A stretch of 8,194 nt of DNA from NCBI GenBank assembly GCA_031278735.1, contig JAITJU010000157.1, positions 1-8,194 on the forward strand, read 5' to 3'. The DNA is from Zoogloeaceae bacterium (GTDB lineage Bacteria; Pseudomonadota; Gammaproteobacteria; Burkholderiales; Rhodocyclaceae). The notes under the pieces were generated by a model that was not told the origin of the DNA, ran no database searches, and saw only the letters and a list, made by a program, of their open reading frames with translations. Made by a program: the position numbers and the translations under genes. Positions 6,890 through 8,194 of this stretch are shown piece by piece. Position 1 is the stretch's first letter. Each line of letters begins with the position of its first letter.

Positions 6890-7999
6890 GACTTCTTCCC
6901 TGGGCGCCCGATTGGTTACGGCGCAGAACAACTCGTAGCTGATGGCGCCCGCCGCCGCCGCCACGGCGTCCGCCGCCACCGCGCCGCCTTCGCCGTCGCC
7001 CCAGAGGGTGACGGGACTGCCGACCCGCGCCGCGGGCGCGCAGGACAAATCACACGCCAGCATGTCCATGCTGACCCGCCCCAGAGTGCGGGTCAAAACG
7101 CCCGCCGCGGCAATGGGCGTTCCCGTGGGCGCATGGCGCGGGTAGCCGTCGGCGTAGCCGCAGGCCACGATGCCGACGCGCATATCCCTGTCGGCCTGAA
7201 ACAGGCCGCCATAACCGACCCGATCTCCGGCGGCAAGCGTCTGAACGCCGATCAGCCTGCTTTCCAACGTCATGACCGGGCGCAAGCCCAGCTGTTGCGC
7301 CGCGACATCGGCGAGAGGACTGCCGCCGTAGAGCAAAATGCCGGGACGCGCCCAGTCGTTCGGGCCGCCCCGGCTTTCCGGGAAGCGGATCAGGGCGGCG
7401 GAATTGGCAAGGCTCACCGGCAGGTGGGGAAAACACTCGGCAAATGACTGAAAACAGCGCAGTTGCGCGGCGACGCCCGTTGCCGCATCCGCTTCGGCGA
7501 AATGGCTCATCAGCGTCAGATCCCGGACGCCCAGCGCCTCCAGCTGCCGCAGCGCCGCGCCCGCCGCTTCTGGACGAAAGCCCAGACGGTTCATGCCGGT
7601 ATTCACCTTGAGATAGGCGCTGGCGGGACGCTCGCTTGCCGCGGACAGCATTTCCAGCTGCGCCGGATCGTGAATGACGGGCGTCAGTCTGAAGCGCGCC
7701 AGCGCCGCGATTTCCCGCGGCGCGAAAAAGCCTTCGAGCAGCAGGATGGGCTTTTGATGTCCGCGCTCGCGCAGGGCAATGGCGTTTTCCGTCTCCAGGA
7801 GCGCAAAACCGTCGGCCAGATCGTCCAGCGCGCGCGCCGCCTGAAATTGTCCGTGTCCATAGGCGTTGGCCTTGATTACCGCCCAGAGTTTCGTCGCGCC
7901 CGCCAGTTGCCGCGCTTTCGAGAAGTTGTGGCGCAAGGCGGCAAAATCCATGCGCAGGCGTATGGGGCGGGCAACGGCGTTGGCGGCGGTTTTCTGCAT
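6887..7999 (-). CDS. alr: Alanine racemase (PLP-dependent)
   Basis: This 370-residue cytoplasmic fold-type III PLP enzyme interconverts L- and D-alanine and supplies D-alanine for peptidoglycan. The PLP lysine is Lys43 in AVIKANAYGHG. The YLKVNTGMNRLGF segment (129-141) carries Lys131 and Arg138, matching the modified lysine and the PLP-contacting arginine of the family. Later motifs are LMSHFAEAD (163-171), NSAAL (199-203), RPGILLYGGSP (218-228), the catalytic tyrosine Tyr263 in VGYGG and CGYADGYPR. The start at 7999 is preceded by AGGAG (8010-8014 on the minus strand) with a 10-nt spacer, and the protein begins just before the family's first strand. A longer reading from a TTG at 8065 would add 22 residues of low-complexity charged sequence and is unlikely. 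It is divergent from proA and convergent with the small exported protein gene. Which of the cell's possible racemases (Alr or DadX) it is cannot be decided here. Confidence 0.96.
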   Translation of the reverse strand: MQKTAANAVARPIRLRMDFAALRHNFSKARQLAGATKLWAVIKANAYGHGQFQAARALDDLADGFALLETENAIALRERGHQKPILLLEGFFAPREIAALARFRLTPVIHDPAQLEMLSAASERPASAYLKVNTGMNRLGFRPEAAGAALRQLEALGVRDLTLMSHFAEADAATGVAAQLRCFQSFAECFPHLPVSLANSAALIRFPESRGGPNDWARPGILLYGGSPLADVAAQQLGLRPVMTLESRLIGVQTLAAGDRVGYGGLFQADRDMRVGIVACGYADGYPRHAPTGTPIAAAGVLTRTLGRVSMDMLACDLSCAPAARVGSPVTLWGDGEGGAVAADAVAAAAGAISYELFCAVTNRAPREEV

Positions 8000-8009
8000 G
8001 GCGGCTTCT

Positions 8010-8014
8010 CTCCT
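8010..8014 (-). promoter_or_regulatory. Ribosome binding site that fixes the alr start
   Basis: On the minus strand the sequence reads AGGAG, with GAG continuing the purine run, 10 nt before the ATG at 7999-7997. It is among the clearest Shine-Dalgarno matches in the window and favours this start over the upstream TTG at 8065. Confidence 0.7.
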
Positions 8015-8058
8015 GATGCTATCGTTCCGTTGGCTTGCGGGCGCGCGCGTTTTGGCCG

Positions 8059-8096
8059 CCGACAATCCGACAATTCGTAAACAAGCGAATTTTACG
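8059..8096. promoter_or_regulatory. Candidate control region between alr and proA: tandem octamer plus overlapping dyads
   Basis: CCGACAAT occurs twice in direct tandem (8059-8066 and 8067-8074). It runs into an inverted repeat, AATTCG (8072-8077) and CGAATT (8086-8091) around an 8-nt centre. A second dyad, CGTAAA (8076-8081) and TTTACG (8091-8096), overlaps it. The tract is AT-richer than the surrounding genes and lies between divergent starts. These repeats are seen directly; that they are an operator is inference, and the binding protein is unknown. Confidence 0.4.
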
Positions 8097-8105
8097 GCCT
8101 GGATT

Positions 8106-8111
8106 TACAAT
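8106..8111 (+). promoter_or_regulatory. Possible -10 box for proA
   Basis: TACAAT (five of six consensus matches) lies 30 nt before the proA ATG. No convincing -35 hexamer stands 16-18 nt upstream, so it would be a weak or activator-dependent promoter, perhaps linked to the repeats just upstream. Confidence 0.35.
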
Positions 8112-8141
8112 CGTCGCTTCTCCTTTACGCCGCCGGAAATC

Positions 8142-8194
8142 ATGGAAGACATCGAGCATTACATGGAAACGCTGGGACGCGCCGCGCGTGAGGC
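8142..8194 (+). CDS. proA: Gamma-glutamyl phosphate reductase, N-terminal fragment (partial)
   Basis: Only the first 17 codons are in the window (MEDIEHYMETLGRAARE), running off the right edge. The pattern M-x-D-I-x-x-Y-M-x-x-x-G-R-x-A-R matches the start of proteobacterial ProA, the NADPH-dependent enzyme that reduces gamma-glutamyl phosphate to the semialdehyde in proline synthesis. A GGAA lies close upstream (8135-8138). The identification rests on a short stretch and is therefore probable rather than certain. Confidence 0.7.
   Translation, partial: MEDIEHYMETLGRAARE

Noticed and set aside
8000..8065. Longer alr reading from a TTG at 8065
   Set aside because: The ATG at 7999 has an AGGAG at proper distance. 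The added 22 residues look non-conserved and would cover the probable control region.

Overview
The window is GC-rich, densely coded chromosomal DNA with codons strongly biased to G/C in the third position. The gene content and protein sequences point to a betaproteobacterium, probably near the Rhodocyclales. The pointers are a PilL/ChpA-like receiver end, an ArgB with an N-terminal extension, a PrmB of the proteobacterial type, and proA. This placement is inference from protein character; no marker RNA gene is present.

Layout on the + strand: (1) 1-259, the C-terminal end of a response-regulator receiver domain; (2) a strong stem-loop at 268-309; (3) argB (341-1237, acetylglutamate kinase); (4) dapE (1263-2399, succinyl-diaminopimelate desuccinylase); (5) a large single-chain restriction-modification enzyme (2408-5650); (6) prmB (5647-6558, ribosomal protein L3 glutamine methyltransferase); (7) a promoter-like sequence at 6629-6634 followed by a 68-residue exported small protein (6671-6877). 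Converging on it from the - strand is alr (6887-7999, alanine racemase). The alr start faces a divergent promoter region (8000-8141), and the window ends in the first 17 codons of proA (8142 onward).

Most genes are housekeeping: arginine synthesis (argB), lysine/diaminopimelate synthesis (dapE), D-alanine for peptidoglycan (alr), proline synthesis (proA) and ribosome modification (prmB). argB, dapE, the restriction-modification gene and prmB all read the same way with gaps of 25 nt, 8 nt and a 4-nt ATGA overlap, so they probably form one transcript.

The most notable item is the 1080-residue restriction-modification protein. It has an N-terminal PD-ExK-type nuclease motif, a central adenine-N6 methyltransferase (DPAAGTGTYL and NPPY) and a C-terminal region resembling the Type ISP specificity domain. 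No helicase motor is visible. It sits between dapE and prmB, genes I recall as frequent direct neighbours in betaproteobacteria. It is joined to both without a promoter of its own that I can see, so a defence gene appears to be wired into a housekeeping operon.

No insertion sequence, integrase, tRNA, rRNA, CRISPR array or origin is visible, and no gene-free stretch exceeds 300 bases.
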